A stretch of DNA of 64,000 nucleotides. Source: Variovorax sp. RA8. Its GTDB lineage: Bacteria > Pseudomonadota > Gammaproteobacteria > Burkholderiales > Burkholderiaceae_C. Shown in pieces: positions 10,004 through 19,455 of the stretch. Position numbers and translations under genes: made by a program. The notes below the pieces were generated by a model that worked only from the letters and a program-made list of their open reading frames with translations, was not told the origin of the DNA and made no database searches. The DNA lies in contig NZ_LR594662.1 of the NCBI RefSeq assembly GCF_901827175.1, forward strand, positions 6,386,001-6,450,000. The letters run 5' to 3'. Position 1 is the stretch's first letter; each line of letters starts with the position of its first letter.

Positions 10004-11697
10004 GCGGAGATTCCTTCCTGGCCGGTGAGGCGATCGAGCGTGGATTTCACGAGGGGATTGGTCGAGGCGAAGCGCGGCTTGAAGCGCTTGCGCGCCTCGC
10101 CCAGGTCTTCTTCGTCCCAGTAGCCGATGAGGATGCCGCCCTCGGAGATGCGGGGCTGGATCTCCATCGTCTCGATGGCGCCGTCCGGAATGGTCACGCG
10201 CTGGCGTGGCTGGCGGGCCCAGCGGAACAGGGCCTCGTGCAGACGCCGGCGCACCCCTTCGTGTTCGGGTGCGGCGCCCAGGTCGACGAATTCGTTCGGG
10301 TCCGACGCGAGGTCGAACAGCATCGGACGGTAGCCTTCGGCCAGCACGTATTTCCAGCGGCCGTCGGAAATCATCCGCAGCCAGGCCTCGCGCGAGGGCG
10401 TGCCGAGCGCGATGCGCGAATCCTGGAAGGCATAGTCGTACTCGCAGACCACGTGCTCGCGCCAATCGGGCGGACGCTTCCCGAACAGCAGGGGGCGCAG
10501 CGAGCGGCCGTCCATGATGTGGGGCACCGGCGTGCCGCCGCAGGCGTCGAGGAAGGTCGGCGCGAGGTCGACCGCCTCGACCAGTGCGTCGCAACGCGTC
10601 CCTCGCGCGGGGTCGGCGCGCGGGTCGGGGTCGTAGACGATCAAGGGCGCGCGAATGATCGGCTCGTGGAACAAGTCCTTCTCGCCCATCCAGTGATCGC
10701 CCAGGTAGTCGCCATGGTCCGAGGTGAAGACGATCATGGTCGTGTCCATCAAGCCGCGCTCTTCCAGGAAGCCGAAGAGCTTGCCCAACTGGTCGTCGAT
10801 CTGCTTGATCAGGCCCATGTAGCCCGGCATGACGGCGTCGCGCACGCCCTCGCGAGAGAAGGTCTCGGACACCCGATGCTTCATCATGGCCTCGTACACC
10901 GGATGCGGATCCTGGCGCTCGGCCTCAGAGCGAACCACCGGCAGGGCATCGTCCGCCTTGTACATGCTCGCGTACGGCTCGGGAACGATGTAGGGCCAGT
11001 GCGGCTTGATGTATGACAGGTGCAGGCACCAGGGCTGCTCGCCGGCCTCGGCAATGAAGTCCATCGCCCGGCGGGTGATGTAGGGCGTCTCGGAGTGCTC
11101 GTCGGGCACGCGTGCCGCCCGGTTCGAGTACTTCAGGAACCAGCCGGAACGGATCCGGCCGTCGTCATCGACGGTGGAGTTGGCCCAGCTCTCCCAGGGG
11201 TTGTCGCCGCCGAAGCCCTGCTTGCGCAGGTAGTCGTTGTAGCTGGGGTCCGGATCGTGGCCCGAGTAGGGGTGGATGCCGTCGTCGCGCTCATAGGGAT
11301 CGAATCCGCACTCGGCGATGCGCACACCGATCGTCGAGGCCGGGTCGATGCCCAGGCGCGACATCCCTGCGAGGTCGGCGCGCATGTGGGTCTTGCCGAC
11401 CAGCACCGAGCGCACGCCCAGCGGGCGCAGGTGGTCGCCGATCGTCATCTCGCCCGCCTTGAGCGGCACGAAGTTCCAGCTCGCACCGTGCGAGTGAACA
11501 TAGCGCCCGGTGTAGTAGCTCATGCGCGACGGCCCGCAAACCGGCGACTGCACGTAGGCGCGGTCGAAGATCACGCCGCGCGCCGCCAGCGCGTCGAGGT
11601 TCGGCGTCTTCAGCCTGGGGTGGCCGAAGCAGGACAAGTGGTCCGCGCGGAGCTGGTCGCACATGATGAAGAGGATGTTCTTCACGCTTCGGGTCAT
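10000..11697 (-). CDS. Sulfatase family hydrolase (formylglycine-type)
   Basis: A 565-residue alkaline phosphatase-superfamily enzyme. SPVCGPSRMS (residues 51-60) is the C-x-P-S-R signature in which Cys54 would be converted to formylglycine. Other active-site segments are MCDQLRADH (metal Asp14), GKTHM (101-105), KPHWPY (231-236) and TSDHGD (325-330, metal ligands). No signal peptide is visible, so it looks cytoplasmic, which is unusual for secreted arylsulfatases but common for choline sulfatase and phosphonate monoester hydrolases. It is the first gene of a four-gene overlapping operon and is divergent from a LysR gene 124 nt away. Sulfate ester or phosphonate/phosphodiester substrates are both possible. 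Confidence 0.9.
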   Translation of the reverse strand: MTRSVKNILFIMCDQLRADHLSCFGHPRLKTPNLDALAARGVIFDRAYVQSPVCGPSRMSYYTGRYVHSHGASWNFVPLKAGEMTIGDHLRPLGVRSVLVGKTHMRADLAGMSRLGIDPASTIGVRIAECGFDPYERDDGIHPYSGHDPDPSYNDYLRKQGFGGDNPWESWANSTVDDDGRIRSGWFLKYSNRAARVPDEHSETPYITRRAMDFIAEAGEQPWCLHLSYIKPHWPYIVPEPYASMYKADDALPVVRSEAERQDPHPVYEAMMKHRVSETFSREGVRDAVMPGYMGLIKQIDDQLGKLFGFLEERGLMDTTMIVFTSDHGDYLGDHWMGEKDLFHEPIIRAPLIVYDPDPRADPARGTRCDALVEAVDLAPTFLDACGGTPVPHIMDGRSLRPLLFGKRPPDWREHVVCEYDYAFQDSRIALGTPSREAWLRMISDGRWKYVLAEGYRPMLFDLASDPNEFVDLGAAPEHEGVRRRLHEALFRWARQPRQRVTIPDGAIETMEIQPRISEGGILIGYWDEEDLGEARKRFKPRFASTNPLVKSTLDRLTGQEGISA

Positions 11698-11821
11698 GCC
11701 GGTTCCTGTCGTTGGGTGGGGGTTCGTCGAATGCTAGTTGCCCGCCCGAGCCGTGTCGCTTCACATGTTTTGATGTCGATTACCATGGGTTATCGCCCTC
11801 CCCTCTCTCTTCGAGGCCACC
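11698..11821. promoter_or_regulatory. Divergent sulfatase/LysR promoter region
   Basis: The 124-bp gap between the two divergent starts must hold both promoters. It contains ACAT-N6-ATGT (11763-11776), a small interrupted palindrome of the kind LysR-type regulators bind, in a locally AT-richer stretch. Assignment is by position only. Confidence 0.45.
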
Positions 11822-12733
11822 ATGCGGCTCCAGCATCTTCATCTGCTGCTGACTCTTGCGAAGACCGGTAGCCTGCGCGCGTCGGCCCAGACGCTCAACG
11901 TGTCGCAGCCGGCGTTGACCAAGGCCTTGCGCCAGCTCGAAGACGAGTTCGGCACCGCGCTGGTGATACGCACGCCGAAGGGAGTCCGGCTGGCGCCGGC
12001 CGGCGAGCTGATCGCCGCGCGCGCTGCCACCGTGGTGCGCGAGATCGACCGGGCACGCGAGGAGGTCGCATGGCATTTGCGGCATGCCGAGGCGCAGGTG
12101 ACGGTGGGCGTCTCGCCGGTCGCGGCGATCCTGCTGGCGCCCGGCGCGGTGGAGCGCTTCGGCGCCAGATGGCCCCAAGTCAGCCTGCGCATGCGCGATG
12201 CGCTCTACCCCCGTGCCCTGGAGCAGGTGCGCGCCGGCGAACTCGACATGGCGCTGGGGCCCCTGCCTACCGAGGGTGTCGGCCGGGACCTGGTGGTCCA
12301 GCCGCTCTTCGACAGCCGGTCGGTGCTCGTCGCACGGCGCAGCCATCCGCTGGCGCGTGCGAAGAAGCTGGTCGATCTGCTCGACACAGGCTGGGTGCTC
12401 ACCGGCCCACCCGGGGGGCCGGGCGATCCGCGCAACATCCATTTCGATGAAACGGGCAATCGCACGCCGAAGGTTCGCCTGGAGTGCGAATCCTTTGCCA
12501 CGCTGCTGGCGCTCATGCCTAGGCTGGACGTGGTCGGAATCATGCCCGCGGGCTTCTTCGAGCGCTATGGTCCCGGGATGGACCTCGTCCAATTGCCCAT
12601 TGCCGACGTGCTGCCCAACACGACCATCCACGTCCTGCACCGTGCCGATACGCCGCTGACGCTGCCGGCGCAGCGGCTGCTGGAAGCGTTCCTTGCAGAA
12701 GCCGGCGCACTGCGGACATCACTGCGCCGCTGA
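11822..12733 (+). CDS. LysR-type transcriptional regulator
   Basis: A 303-residue LTTR. The N-terminal winged helix-turn-helix (MRLQHLHLLLTLAKTGSLRAS, then NVSQPALTKALRQLEDEFG, residues about 25-45) binds DNA; residues 90-290 form the periplasmic-binding-protein-like effector domain. The gene is divergent from the sulfatase operon, the classic LTTR arrangement, so it probably activates that operon in response to its substrate and represses itself. ATG at 11822 is the natural start. The downstream gene is convergent. Confidence 0.9.
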   Translation: MRLQHLHLLLTLAKTGSLRASAQTLNVSQPALTKALRQLEDEFGTALVIRTPKGVRLAPAGELIAARAATVVREIDRAREEVAWHLRHAEAQVTVGVSPVAAILLAPGAVERFGARWPQVSLRMRDALYPRALEQVRAGELDMALGPLPTEGVGRDLVVQPLFDSRSVLVARRSHPLARAKKLVDLLDTGWVLTGPPGGPGDPRNIHFDETGNRTPKVRLECESFATLLALMPRLDVVGIMPAGFFERYGPGMDLVQLPIADVLPNTTIHVLHRADTPLTLPAQRLLEAFLAEAGALRTSLRR

Positions 12734-12804
12734 TGCGCGATCCTCGTGGTCGCGAGCTTCCGGAGAACAGCGAAGCGTGACGCTCGCCGTCACCGGCGCG
12801 GCCG

Positions 12805-13773
12805 TCACAGTGGCTCCGCGCTCGCGAAGCGGACGACCGTCACGCCGGCGCGCGCCTGCCGCAACGAAGGCATGACGAGAACGCAGTCGTCGTAGGGCGT
12901 GGTGACCAGCTCTCCGTCGTTGTCGCCAATGGGGGTCCCCGCATTCCGGATGACCTCGAGCCCACGCCAGGCGCCGAGGAAGCGAAACTTGCTGCTGCGC
13001 GCAACCACGCCGCCGGTGACCCGCAGGACGCACTGACGGGGGGCATCCGGGCGGCGCCATCCGGGAAGCGCGTCGGATGCGGCTGCAGCGTCGAGGATTT
13101 GCGCTTCGACCAGAAAGCGAACCGACAGGTCCCGCGCAACATCCCGGCTCGAGGCTTCGCCGTGAAAGCCGCATTCCACGAGCAGCGAACGGGAGTCGCC
13201 GCCCTCCGCGTCGCAGAGGCCGAAACGACCGAAATCGCGCATTCGGGTTCCGTCCTGGTGGCCCTCATCGACGACGACGTGCTCCGGCGCCCGCAAGCTT
13301 CGCGCAAGCTCCAGATTGCGGGCATGAGGGCCCGCCAACAACAGCGGCTCGCCCTGCTCGTGCATGGAATGCAGGTCCAGCAGCCAGTCCGCACGCTCGA
13401 CGAACGGAAGCAGCTCGCCCGCACGGCGCCGCTCCACGCTTGTCGCATCGGCGATCCTCCCGGCGGACCATTGGCGGTTCAGATCTTCATCGACAAAGCG
13501 GGACGCATCGAACGCGCCCGGGTCGAAGCGGTCGAAGGCAGCAAGATGGCAGAAGGCCATCGTCAGGCTGCCTCGCCGTGGCCGCACACCGGCTTCCAGC
13601 AGCCCCTTGACGGCCCAGGCCCCGCAGAGCTCATTGCCATGGACGAGCGACGTGACCATCACCCGACGGCCGGGCATGCCTGACTCGAAGTGCCAGACCC
13701 CTTCCGTTCCCGTGTTGCCTGCGCGCCATGCGCTGATGTCCGGCTTCGGCAGGTCGAATCGCAGGTCCGTCAT
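12805..13773 (-). CDS. Aspartoacylase/succinylglutamate desuccinylase family zinc deacylase
   Basis: A 322-residue M14-like zinc enzyme. VHGNE (residues 44-48) supplies His45 and Glu48, DLHSM (133-137) the third ligand His135, and VECGFHG (199-205) the catalytic Glu200. This set matches AstE/AspA-type deacylases that cleave N-acyl amino acids or similar amides. The length is typical. Its ATG overlaps the stop of the upstream Bug receptor gene (ATGA at 13770-13773), so the receptor probably delivers its substrate, perhaps an N-acyl amino acid or N-acetylated dicarboxylate. The precise acyl group cannot be inferred. Confidence 0.85.
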   Translation of the reverse strand: MTDLRFDLPKPDISAWRAGNTGTEGVWHFESGMPGRRVMVTSLVHGNELCGAWAVKGLLEAGVRPRRGSLTMAFCHLAAFDRFDPGAFDASRFVDEDLNRQWSAGRIADATSVERRRAGELLPFVERADWLLDLHSMHEQGEPLLLAGPHARNLELARSLRAPEHVVVDEGHQDGTRMRDFGRFGLCDAEGGDSRSLLVECGFHGEASSRDVARDLSVRFLVEAQILDAAAASDALPGWRRPDAPRQCVLRVTGGVVARSSKFRFLGAWRGLEVIRNAGTPIGDNDGELVTTPYDDCVLVMPSLRQARAGVTVVRFASAEPL

Positions 13774-14747
13774 TCCGCGATCTTCGCGAAGTCGACGACC
13801 TTCTGATACTTGGCTGTCTCCTCGGCCAGGAAGCGCGGCATGTCGACGTCCAGGGGCGCGAGGGTCGAGCCCGACTCTTCGAGCTTCTTGCGGAACTCGG
13901 GTGTCTTCAGGATCTCGTTGAGCGCCGTGCGCAGCCTGGCCAGGATGGGCGCGGGCAGCTTCGGCGGCGCCATCAGCGCGAACCAGACGCCGATGTCCAT
14001 GTCCTTCAGGTTCGTTGACTCGGCCAGCGCGGGAATGTCCGGTGCGACGGGTGATCGCTTCTTCTCCGTCACGCCCAGGGCGACCACCTTGCCGCTGCGG
14101 ATATGCGGCAGACCGCTGGACAGGACGAACACCCCGTAATCCAGCGTGCCGCCCAGGAGGTCGGTGGTCAGCGGCGCCACGCCTCGGTACGGGATGTGCG
14201 TCATGAACAGTCCACCTTGCTCCTTGACCATTTCCCCCGCCAGGTGCAGCGCGGTGCCAATTCCGCTGCTGCCGTAGCTGAAGCGCCCGGGCTTGGCCTT
14301 GACCGCTTTCAGGAACTGGTCGGCATCCTTGACCCCCGTGGCGGCCGATGCGACCAGGACCATGGGCTGCGAGGCGACCAGGCCGATCGGCGTGAAGTCC
14401 TTGTAGCTGTACTTGACGGTTGCAGGCGTGATCAGCCGGTTGATCGCAATCTCGTTGTTGGCCCCCAGCAGCAAGGTGTAGCCGTCCGGCTGTGCCTTCG
14501 ACGCCCTCATCGCGGCGATCGCGCCGCCTGCACCGCTGGCGTTCTCCACGACGACCGGAACCCCCAGCTTGTGCGCGAGCTGATCAGCCACTGCACGACC
14601 CGTCAGGTCGGTGCTCCCGCCCGGCGGATACCCGACCAGCACCGTGATGGGCTTGCTCGGGTAGGCCGCCTCCTGGGCCGAGGCGTGGTGCTGGGCCACG
14701 GAAATGATCGAGAACGCTGCGACGCCGATGGCAAGGGTACGGTTCAA
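13770..14747 (-). CDS. Bug/TctC family solute-binding protein, TTG start
   Basis: A 325-residue periplasmic receptor with signal peptide (TLAIGVAAFSIISVAQ, cleavage near ASAQ), then YPSKPITVLVGYPPGGSTD, PVVVENASGAGG and HIPYRG Bug motifs. I place the start at the TTG at 14747 because it is preceded at good distance by AGGAGA (14752-14757), while the upstream ATG in frame lies before a region without a ribosome site. It is coupled to the downstream deacylase by a 4-bp overlap and follows a LysR gene by 88 nt. It likely binds the deacylase substrate. Confidence 0.9.
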   Translation of the reverse strand: MNRTLAIGVAAFSIISVAQHHASAQEAAYPSKPITVLVGYPPGGSTDLTGRAVADQLAHKLGVPVVVENASGAGGAIAAMRASKAQPDGYTLLLGANNEIAINRLITPATVKYSYKDFTPIGLVASQPMVLVASAATGVKDADQFLKAVKAKPGRFSYGSSGIGTALHLAGEMVKEQGGLFMTHIPYRGVAPLTTDLLGGTLDYGVFVLSSGLPHIRSGKVVALGVTEKKRSPVAPDIPALAESTNLKDMDIGVWFALMAPPKLPAPILARLRTALNEILKTPEFRKKLEESGSTLAPLDVDMPRFLAEETAKYQKVVDFAKIAE

Positions 14748-14835
14748 GGTTTGTCTCCTGTAGTGCCCAGATTCTGGTTTCCGGAAACACCGCATTTGTG
14801 CCTTTTCGGCACGCAGCCTTGCCGGAAAGTACCGG

Positions 14836-15732
14836 TCAGCCCGGGTCCACGGTCTGCCAGAACGACTCTGCCGCTGGCGAGAGCCTTCGTTTGGCTCGCA
14901 CCATGCGGACCTCGAAGCCGATCTCCAGCGCCTTGCTGCCCACGGGCGCCAACTGCCTTGCCTTGCAGGCGCCTGCTGCCAGGGACCAGGGCAACCATGC
15001 AACGCCCAGCCCCTTGAGGGCGTACTCGAGCAACGCGTCTGCCGAATCGCATTCGATGGTCTCGGTGAGGCGGGGCGCCTTCGGATGATTGCTCAGGTGG
15101 TCGCTCACCAGCCGCCCCAAGGCCAGCGTCTGGGCATACGCCAGGTAGGGGACAGCCTCGCCGTGCTCGAAGCTGAATGACGCCTGGCCCCGTGCGTTGA
15201 TCTTTCCCACCGGCACCAGGCGGTCGCTCGCCACCCGTCGCTGCAGGTACTGGTGCGAACTGAGGCGCACTGCGAGCTGGGGGTGGTGATAGGTCAGCAT
15301 GAAGTCCGATTCGCCGCGCTCGAAGCGCTGAAGGGTTTCCGCCATGGAGCCGGTGCGCACCACCACCCGGACGCCGGCACGTTGCCGCCTGATCCGCGAA
15401 AGCCAGTCCGCCGCCACCGTGCGGGCCAGGGTCCGCCCCGTGGCCAATGTGACCGTTGCGGCATGCCCTTCTGCATCCGCCCCGCAGATCTCGCTCCGTG
15501 CATGGGCCATCGCTGGAACCAGCTGCAGCGCAAAGCCCAGCAGCTTCTCGCCTTGGCTCGTCAGTCTGACGGAAGTCCCGCGCCGCTCGACGAGGGGTGC
15601 TCCTGCCCAGGCTTCAAGCGCCCGGATTCGACGGCCGAACGCTGGGTGGGTGACGTGTCGCTGCTCTGCGGCGCGGGTGAGGCTGCCGGTGTGCGACAGG
15701 GCGATCAGGTCTTCGAGCCACTTGGTTTGCAT
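14836..15732 (-). CDS. LysR-type transcriptional regulator
   Basis: A 298-residue LTTR with N-terminal helix-turn-helix (ALSHTGSLTRAAEQRHVTHP, then AFGRRIRALEAWAG) and a C-terminal effector-binding domain. Unusually for an LTTR it is co-directional with its presumed targets, 88 nt upstream of the Bug-deacylase pair, so it may be co-transcribed or regulate the promoter in that gap. Its start overlaps the 3' end of the upstream P-loop gene by 28 nt. Confidence 0.88.
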   Translation of the reverse strand: MQTKWLEDLIALSHTGSLTRAAEQRHVTHPAFGRRIRALEAWAGAPLVERRGTSVRLTSQGEKLLGFALQLVPAMAHARSEICGADAEGHAATVTLATGRTLARTVAADWLSRIRRQRAGVRVVVRTGSMAETLQRFERGESDFMLTYHHPQLAVRLSSHQYLQRRVASDRLVPVGKINARGQASFSFEHGEAVPYLAYAQTLALGRLVSDHLSNHPKAPRLTETIECDSADALLEYALKGLGVAWLPWSLAAGACKARQLAPVGSKALEIGFEVRMVRAKRRLSPAAESFWQTVDPG

Positions 15733-16325
15733 GGGACGGGACTGTAGCTTTCACCGTCCCGGCCGGAGGCGCTTGCCGAGGAAGCTGGCGGAAGGAGCGG
15801 CAAAGCCAATGCGGAGGCGATCTTATGCGCGGCCGCCGGCGGCTCGAGAGCAGAGGTGTCGATTGCCAGTTCTCCTGGCGGCATCGCACGCTCCGAGGCT
15901 TCGAACTGGGCCCGCAGCTCCCGCAGGAGGCTCAGCGACCGCAGCTTGCCAAACTCCGCCCGGCTCGCAGCCGTGAGGCGCTTTTCCTGCTCGGCAACAG
16001 GAACCCTCAGTTGCACGAACAGCGTGCTGCCCCCGGCGACCTTCACGACGTCTACAGCCCGATTGTGAAACCCGCTGGCGACCGTCGGCTCTGGCGCGAA
16101 GGTGAAGATGAGAGAGCGCTGAGACGCAGCTGCCTCGCGCATCACGTCCAGCCACATTTGCTCCCGTAGCCTGACGAACTGATCCGTGCCGAAGGGAAAG
16201 ATGGAGGCGACGGCATCGACAATCAAATGATTGTGGAAGACCGGTAATCCGGTGATTCGGCTGAGTTCCCTGGCGATCGTCAGCTTGCCGGAAGCGGGAG
16301 GTCCATAGATAAAGATGAGCTTCAT
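15705..16325 (-). CDS. P-loop NTPase/kinase-like protein
   Basis: A 206-residue protein beginning MKLIFIYGPPASGKLTIA, a Walker A motif at residues 8-14 as in small-molecule and nucleotide kinases. NHLIVDAVASIFPFG near residue 32 and an Arg-rich region after residue 110 are consistent with a shikimate-kinase/AAA-type fold. The C-terminal 25 residues (Ser/Pro-rich) run into the start of the LysR gene and are probably a late stop. No substrate can be named. It is the first gene on this strand; a promoter should lie in the 166-bp gap before 16492. Confidence 0.75.
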   Translation of the reverse strand: MKLIFIYGPPASGKLTIARELSRITGLPVFHNHLIVDAVASIFPFGTDQFVRLREQMWLDVMREAAASQRSLIFTFAPEPTVASGFHNRAVDVVKVAGGSTLFVQLRVPVAEQEKRLTAASRAEFGKLRSLSLLRELRAQFEASERAMPPGELAIDTSALEPPAAAHKIASALALPLLPPASSASASGRDGESYSPVPCKPSGSKT

Positions 16326-16491
16326 GTCACCTATTGTTGTGCACCGAGAAGCCTTTCACTACGGCGTCCGAGGGAGGCTTTTCGCAACATTTGAGGCGGC
16401 CGCGTGGAAACGCATCGCCACCTGTCACAAACCGATGTGACCCGTCGTCTAAGAGGTGTTCCCCCCAACCCTCAACCGATAAGGAGCTCAC

Positions 16492-16953
16492 GTGTCCCAA
16501 GCCAGACTCGACTACCACGCCCTCGCCCCCGCGGCCGCGCGCGCCGGCGCCCAGTTTTCCCACGCCGCCGGCAAATCGCTGGACAAGCGCCTGCGCGAAT
16601 TGGTGAACTTGCGCATCAGCCAGATCAACGGCTGCGCCTTCTGCATCGACATGCACTGGGCCGACCTGCTCAAGCAGGGCATGGACCCCCGCCATGTCAA
16701 CGCTGTGGCCGGCTGGCGCGAGGCGGAGCGATTCTTCAACGAAGCCGAGCGCGCCGCGCTCAACTGGGCGGAGGCCGTCAACGCAGTGCCACAGCGCACC
16801 CCTAGCGATGCGGACTTCGACGCCGTGAAGCGGCACTTCAGTGATGCGGAGATCGCGGACCTCACCTTCGCGGTCTGCGCGATCCGCTCGTGGAACATGC
16901 TCAATGCCAGCTTCCACACGCAGGTGCCCGAAACGCCGTATACCGTCGGCTGA
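16492..16953 (+). CDS. AhpD-like/carboxymuconolactone decarboxylase family protein
   Basis: A 153-residue all-helical protein. NGCAFCIDMHW (residues 47-57) is the CxxC-x3-H redox motif of alkylhydroperoxidase AhpD-like proteins, with Cys48, Cys51 and His55. Such proteins remove peroxides using reducing equivalents passed through the Cys pair; others are redox partners of unknown role. The start is GTG with AAGGAG at 16481-16486. Downstream 200 nt hold no gene. Confidence 0.88.
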   Translation: MSQARLDYHALAPAAARAGAQFSHAAGKSLDKRLRELVNLRISQINGCAFCIDMHWADLLKQGMDPRHVNAVAGWREAERFFNEAERAALNWAEAVNAVPQRTPSDADFDAVKRHFSDAEIADLTFAVCAIRSWNMLNASFHTQVPETPYTVG

Positions 16954-17154
16954 TCCAGGCGGCTGCCGGCTACTCCGGCGCGGCGCATGGACGATGTGCC
17001 GTCTGCGTCGCGCCGATCCTCCGCCCGGTCGGCCTGTCCTCAGATTCGCCGACGTCGTTCATTGATCAGCATCTCCCTGGTGTGGTGCGAACAGGCTGGC
17101 GTCGAGCGCAGGTCTGGCCTACAGTGGCCTTTCAGCACCATGAGGAACTGACAA

Positions 17155-17538
17155 ATGCCGATTCGTATTGCGTCATTGACCAAGAGAATCTCGGCCAACG
17201 GCCGAGCGCTGCTTCGCGCGACGGAGCGCCGGATGGAAGCTGGTGGGACTGAGCAAGAGCCGTCCGAAGCCGAGTCCGCCCTGATCGAGGAGCGCCGGCT
17301 GCTCAAGGAGGAGCGGGACAGGCGCAAGGCGAAGGCGCTGCAACCCGGGCCGAGCGCCCTCGACCGGCTGACGCGAACGCATCATCCCCAGGCCAAGGAC
17401 AAGAAGGCCAGGAAGGAAGCGCACGACGCCACTGAAGCCAAGAAGCCCAAGCCGCGCAGGACGCGCGCCGAGAAGCACGCGCAGCAGGCAGCGGCGCTGG
17501 ACGCCGCGCGCAAGTCGCCGAAGAAGCCGGCGAAGTGA
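17155..17538 (+). CDS. Hypothetical Lys/Arg/Ala-rich small protein
   Basis: A 127-residue, strongly basic protein. Residues 25-60 are charged and helix-forming ([18 protein letters not shown]), and the C-terminal half is Lys/Ala/Pro-rich ([12 protein letters not shown], then [10 protein letters not shown]), resembling histone-H1-like or low-complexity nucleic-acid-binding tails. No catalytic motif is visible. It precedes the enolase-superfamily gene by 50 nt on the same strand. A real gene is likely from the clean start at 17155 and continuous frame, but function is unknown. Confidence 0.6.
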   Translation: MPIRIASLTKRISANGRALLRATERRMEAGGTEQEPSEAESALIEERRLLKEERDRRKAKALQPGPSALDRLTRTHHPQAKDKKARKEAHDATEAKKPKPRRTRAEKHAQQAAALDAARKSPKKPAK

Positions 17539-17588
17539 CCCAGGTGCCTCTTCTTGAGGAGAGACGGCAATCCAAAGGAGAGTGCGCC

Positions 17589-18680
17589 ATGCGTTCGATC
17601 GCGAACATGACCACCCAGCTGTTCAAGGTCCCTCTTGCTGAAGTGTTGACGGATGCCAAGCACGGCGCACATACCCATTTCGAGTTGATCACCGTGACGG
17701 TAGAGCTCGCAGACGGCAGCCAGGGCACGGGCTACACCTACACCGGCGGCAGGGGAGGCCACGCGATCAAGGCAATGATCGACCACGACCTCACTCCTGC
17801 GCTGGTTGGCTCCGATGGCGCAGACGTCGAGGGCATTCACGATTTCAACCAGTGGCATGTGCACTATGTCGGACGCGGGGGCATCGCGTCATTTGCGATC
17901 GCGGCCATAGACATCGCGCTTTGGGATCTCCGTTGCAAGGGAGCCGGGCAGCCACTCTGGAAGCTGGCCGGCGGCGCCGGGAACACCTGCAAGGCCTACT
18001 GCGGCGGTATCGACCTGTCGTTTCCGCTCGAGAAGCTGCTGAGCAACGTGCGTGGTTACCTCGCCAGGGGCGTCAACGCTGTCAAGATAAAAATCGGGCG
18101 CCAGGACCTTGAGGAAGACATCGAGCGTATTCGCGCAGTGCGGCAGCTGATCGGCCCCGACATCACCCTGATGGTGGACGCCAACTACGCCATGAGCGTG
18201 GACCAGGCCATTGTTGCCGGCAAGCGCTTCGCGCCCTTCGACGTCTTCTGGTTCGAGGAGCCGACCATTCCGGACGACTATGAAGGCTATGCGCGCATCG
18301 CCGACGCGACCGGCGTGCCGTTGGCAATGGGCGAAAACCTGCACACGATTCACGAGTTCGACCAGGCGTTCAAGCATGCGAAGTTGTCCTTCATCCAGCC
18401 GGACGCTTCGAACTGCGGAGGCATCACGGGCTGGCTGAGGGTGGCCGAGCGCTCGCGCCAGCACGGCATCCCGGTGTGCTCGCATGGGATGCAGGAGCTG
18501 CACGTCAGCCTGTTGGCTGCACAAGCTGATGCGGGGTGGCTGGAGATCCACAGCTTTCCCATCGACGAGTACACGGCTCGCCCCCTCGTCATCGAGAACC
18601 ACCGCGCGGTTGCGCCCGAAGATCCCGGGATCGGGGTGCAGTTCGACTGGGGAAAGCTTGGGGCGTTCTTGGTTCGGTAG
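17589..18680 (+). CDS. Mandelate racemase/muconate lactonizing enzyme family protein
   Basis: A 363-residue enolase-superfamily enzyme. AVKIKIG (residues 165-170) provides the Lys166-x-Lys168 acid/base pair; VDANY (Asp197), FEEP (Glu223) and GEN (Glu249) are the three Mg ligands; CSHGMQ (His299) is the opposite-face base. This combination is typical of mandelate racemase-type sugar-acid dehydratases or racemases. I chose ATG at 17589, preceded by AAAGGAG, over the longer frame from 17535. No transporter or regulator is adjacent, so the substrate (an aldonate or aldarate, or a hydroxyacid) is unknown. Confidence 0.88.
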   Translation: MRSIANMTTQLFKVPLAEVLTDAKHGAHTHFELITVTVELADGSQGTGYTYTGGRGGHAIKAMIDHDLTPALVGSDGADVEGIHDFNQWHVHYVGRGGIASFAIAAIDIALWDLRCKGAGQPLWKLAGGAGNTCKAYCGGIDLSFPLEKLLSNVRGYLARGVNAVKIKIGRQDLEEDIERIRAVRQLIGPDITLMVDANYAMSVDQAIVAGKRFAPFDVFWFEEPTIPDDYEGYARIADATGVPLAMGENLHTIHEFDQAFKHAKLSFIQPDASNCGGITGWLRVAERSRQHGIPVCSHGMQELHVSLLAAQADAGWLEIHSFPIDEYTARPLVIENHRAVAPEDPGIGVQFDWGKLGAFLVR

Positions 18681-19085
18681 TTTCGATGCCGGAGGAGCGG
18701 ACGCGGAGAACCGCACGTGCGATGCCGAATGAGGCAGCGCTGCGGAACGGCGGCGTGGCTTCGCGGGCCGTTTTCGAGTCCGACTGGCCCGCGATGTGCC
18801 TATACGGTGGCGAAGGGCTGTAGGGCTGAGCGCCCAGAACTTGGCATTGGGAATTGCTGCTTCAGGCTGATTGCGGCCGGTCATGCCGGGGCGCATGAAC
18901 AGCCGCTCTTGACGCGGATGCCGACAGCGACTACCGGCTTAGTGCCATGAACTGTCACCCGTCGGCGCCCAAACTACGCGGTCCAGCAGTTGCCGTTCCG
19001 AGGGCGTCCACCAAGTGCCATGGCCGCCCGATCCGGACGCCATGCCCTGTTGATGGGCGGCGCGCCGCGCGCGCCGCCACTGAAC
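18681..19085. other. Gene-free stretch before the integrase remnant
   Basis: This 405-bp stretch holds only short shadow frames on both strands. I see no RNA gene, repeat or strong palindrome. It is the left border of the accessory region, and could hold the attachment junction of the lost element, but no direct repeat pair was found by eye. Confidence 0.5.
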
Positions 19086-19325
19086 TCACACGTCCAGCTG
19101 TTCCGCGGTGTCTAAAGCGTCGTCCACTTCGATGCCAAGGTACTTGACGGTGCTTTCAAGCTTGTTGTGGCCCAACAGGATCTGGACCGCTCTCAAGTTC
19201 TTCGTCTTCTTGTAAATCATGGAAGCCTTCGTGCGGCGCATCGAGTGCGTCCCGTAGGCAGACGGGTCCAGGCCAATGCCTTCAACCCACCCATGCACGA
19301 TCCTGGCGTACTGGCGCGTAAAGCT
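19086..19325 (-). pseudogene. Truncated tyrosine recombinase/integrase, C-terminal part
   Basis: About 79 residues match the end of a small phage-type tyrosine recombinase: THSMRRTKAS (the H-x-x-R box), QILLGHNKLES (the LGH box) and TVKYLGIEVDDAL with the nucleophilic Tyr. The first catalytic Arg and the whole N-terminal and core-binding domain are missing. The frame upstream of 19325 reads through unrelated low-complexity sequence antisense to the next region. This is a remnant, marking an old mobile-element border. Confidence 0.75.
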
Positions 19326-19455
19326 GCCGCTCGACGCCGCTCTCGACCCATCAGCGACTTCCGTAGTCTCGGGCTCGTCGCCACAAGTCGGCCGCTCGCT
19401 CAGTCGCTCTGACCCATGCGCAGCCACCCGAAGAAGGCCGCAGCGCGAAATCAGC

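Noticed and set aside
12777..12793. Stem GTGACG/CGTCAC between convergent LysR and deacylase genes as a terminator
   Set aside because: Only 6 bp with no T-tract; too common in this GC-rich DNA.
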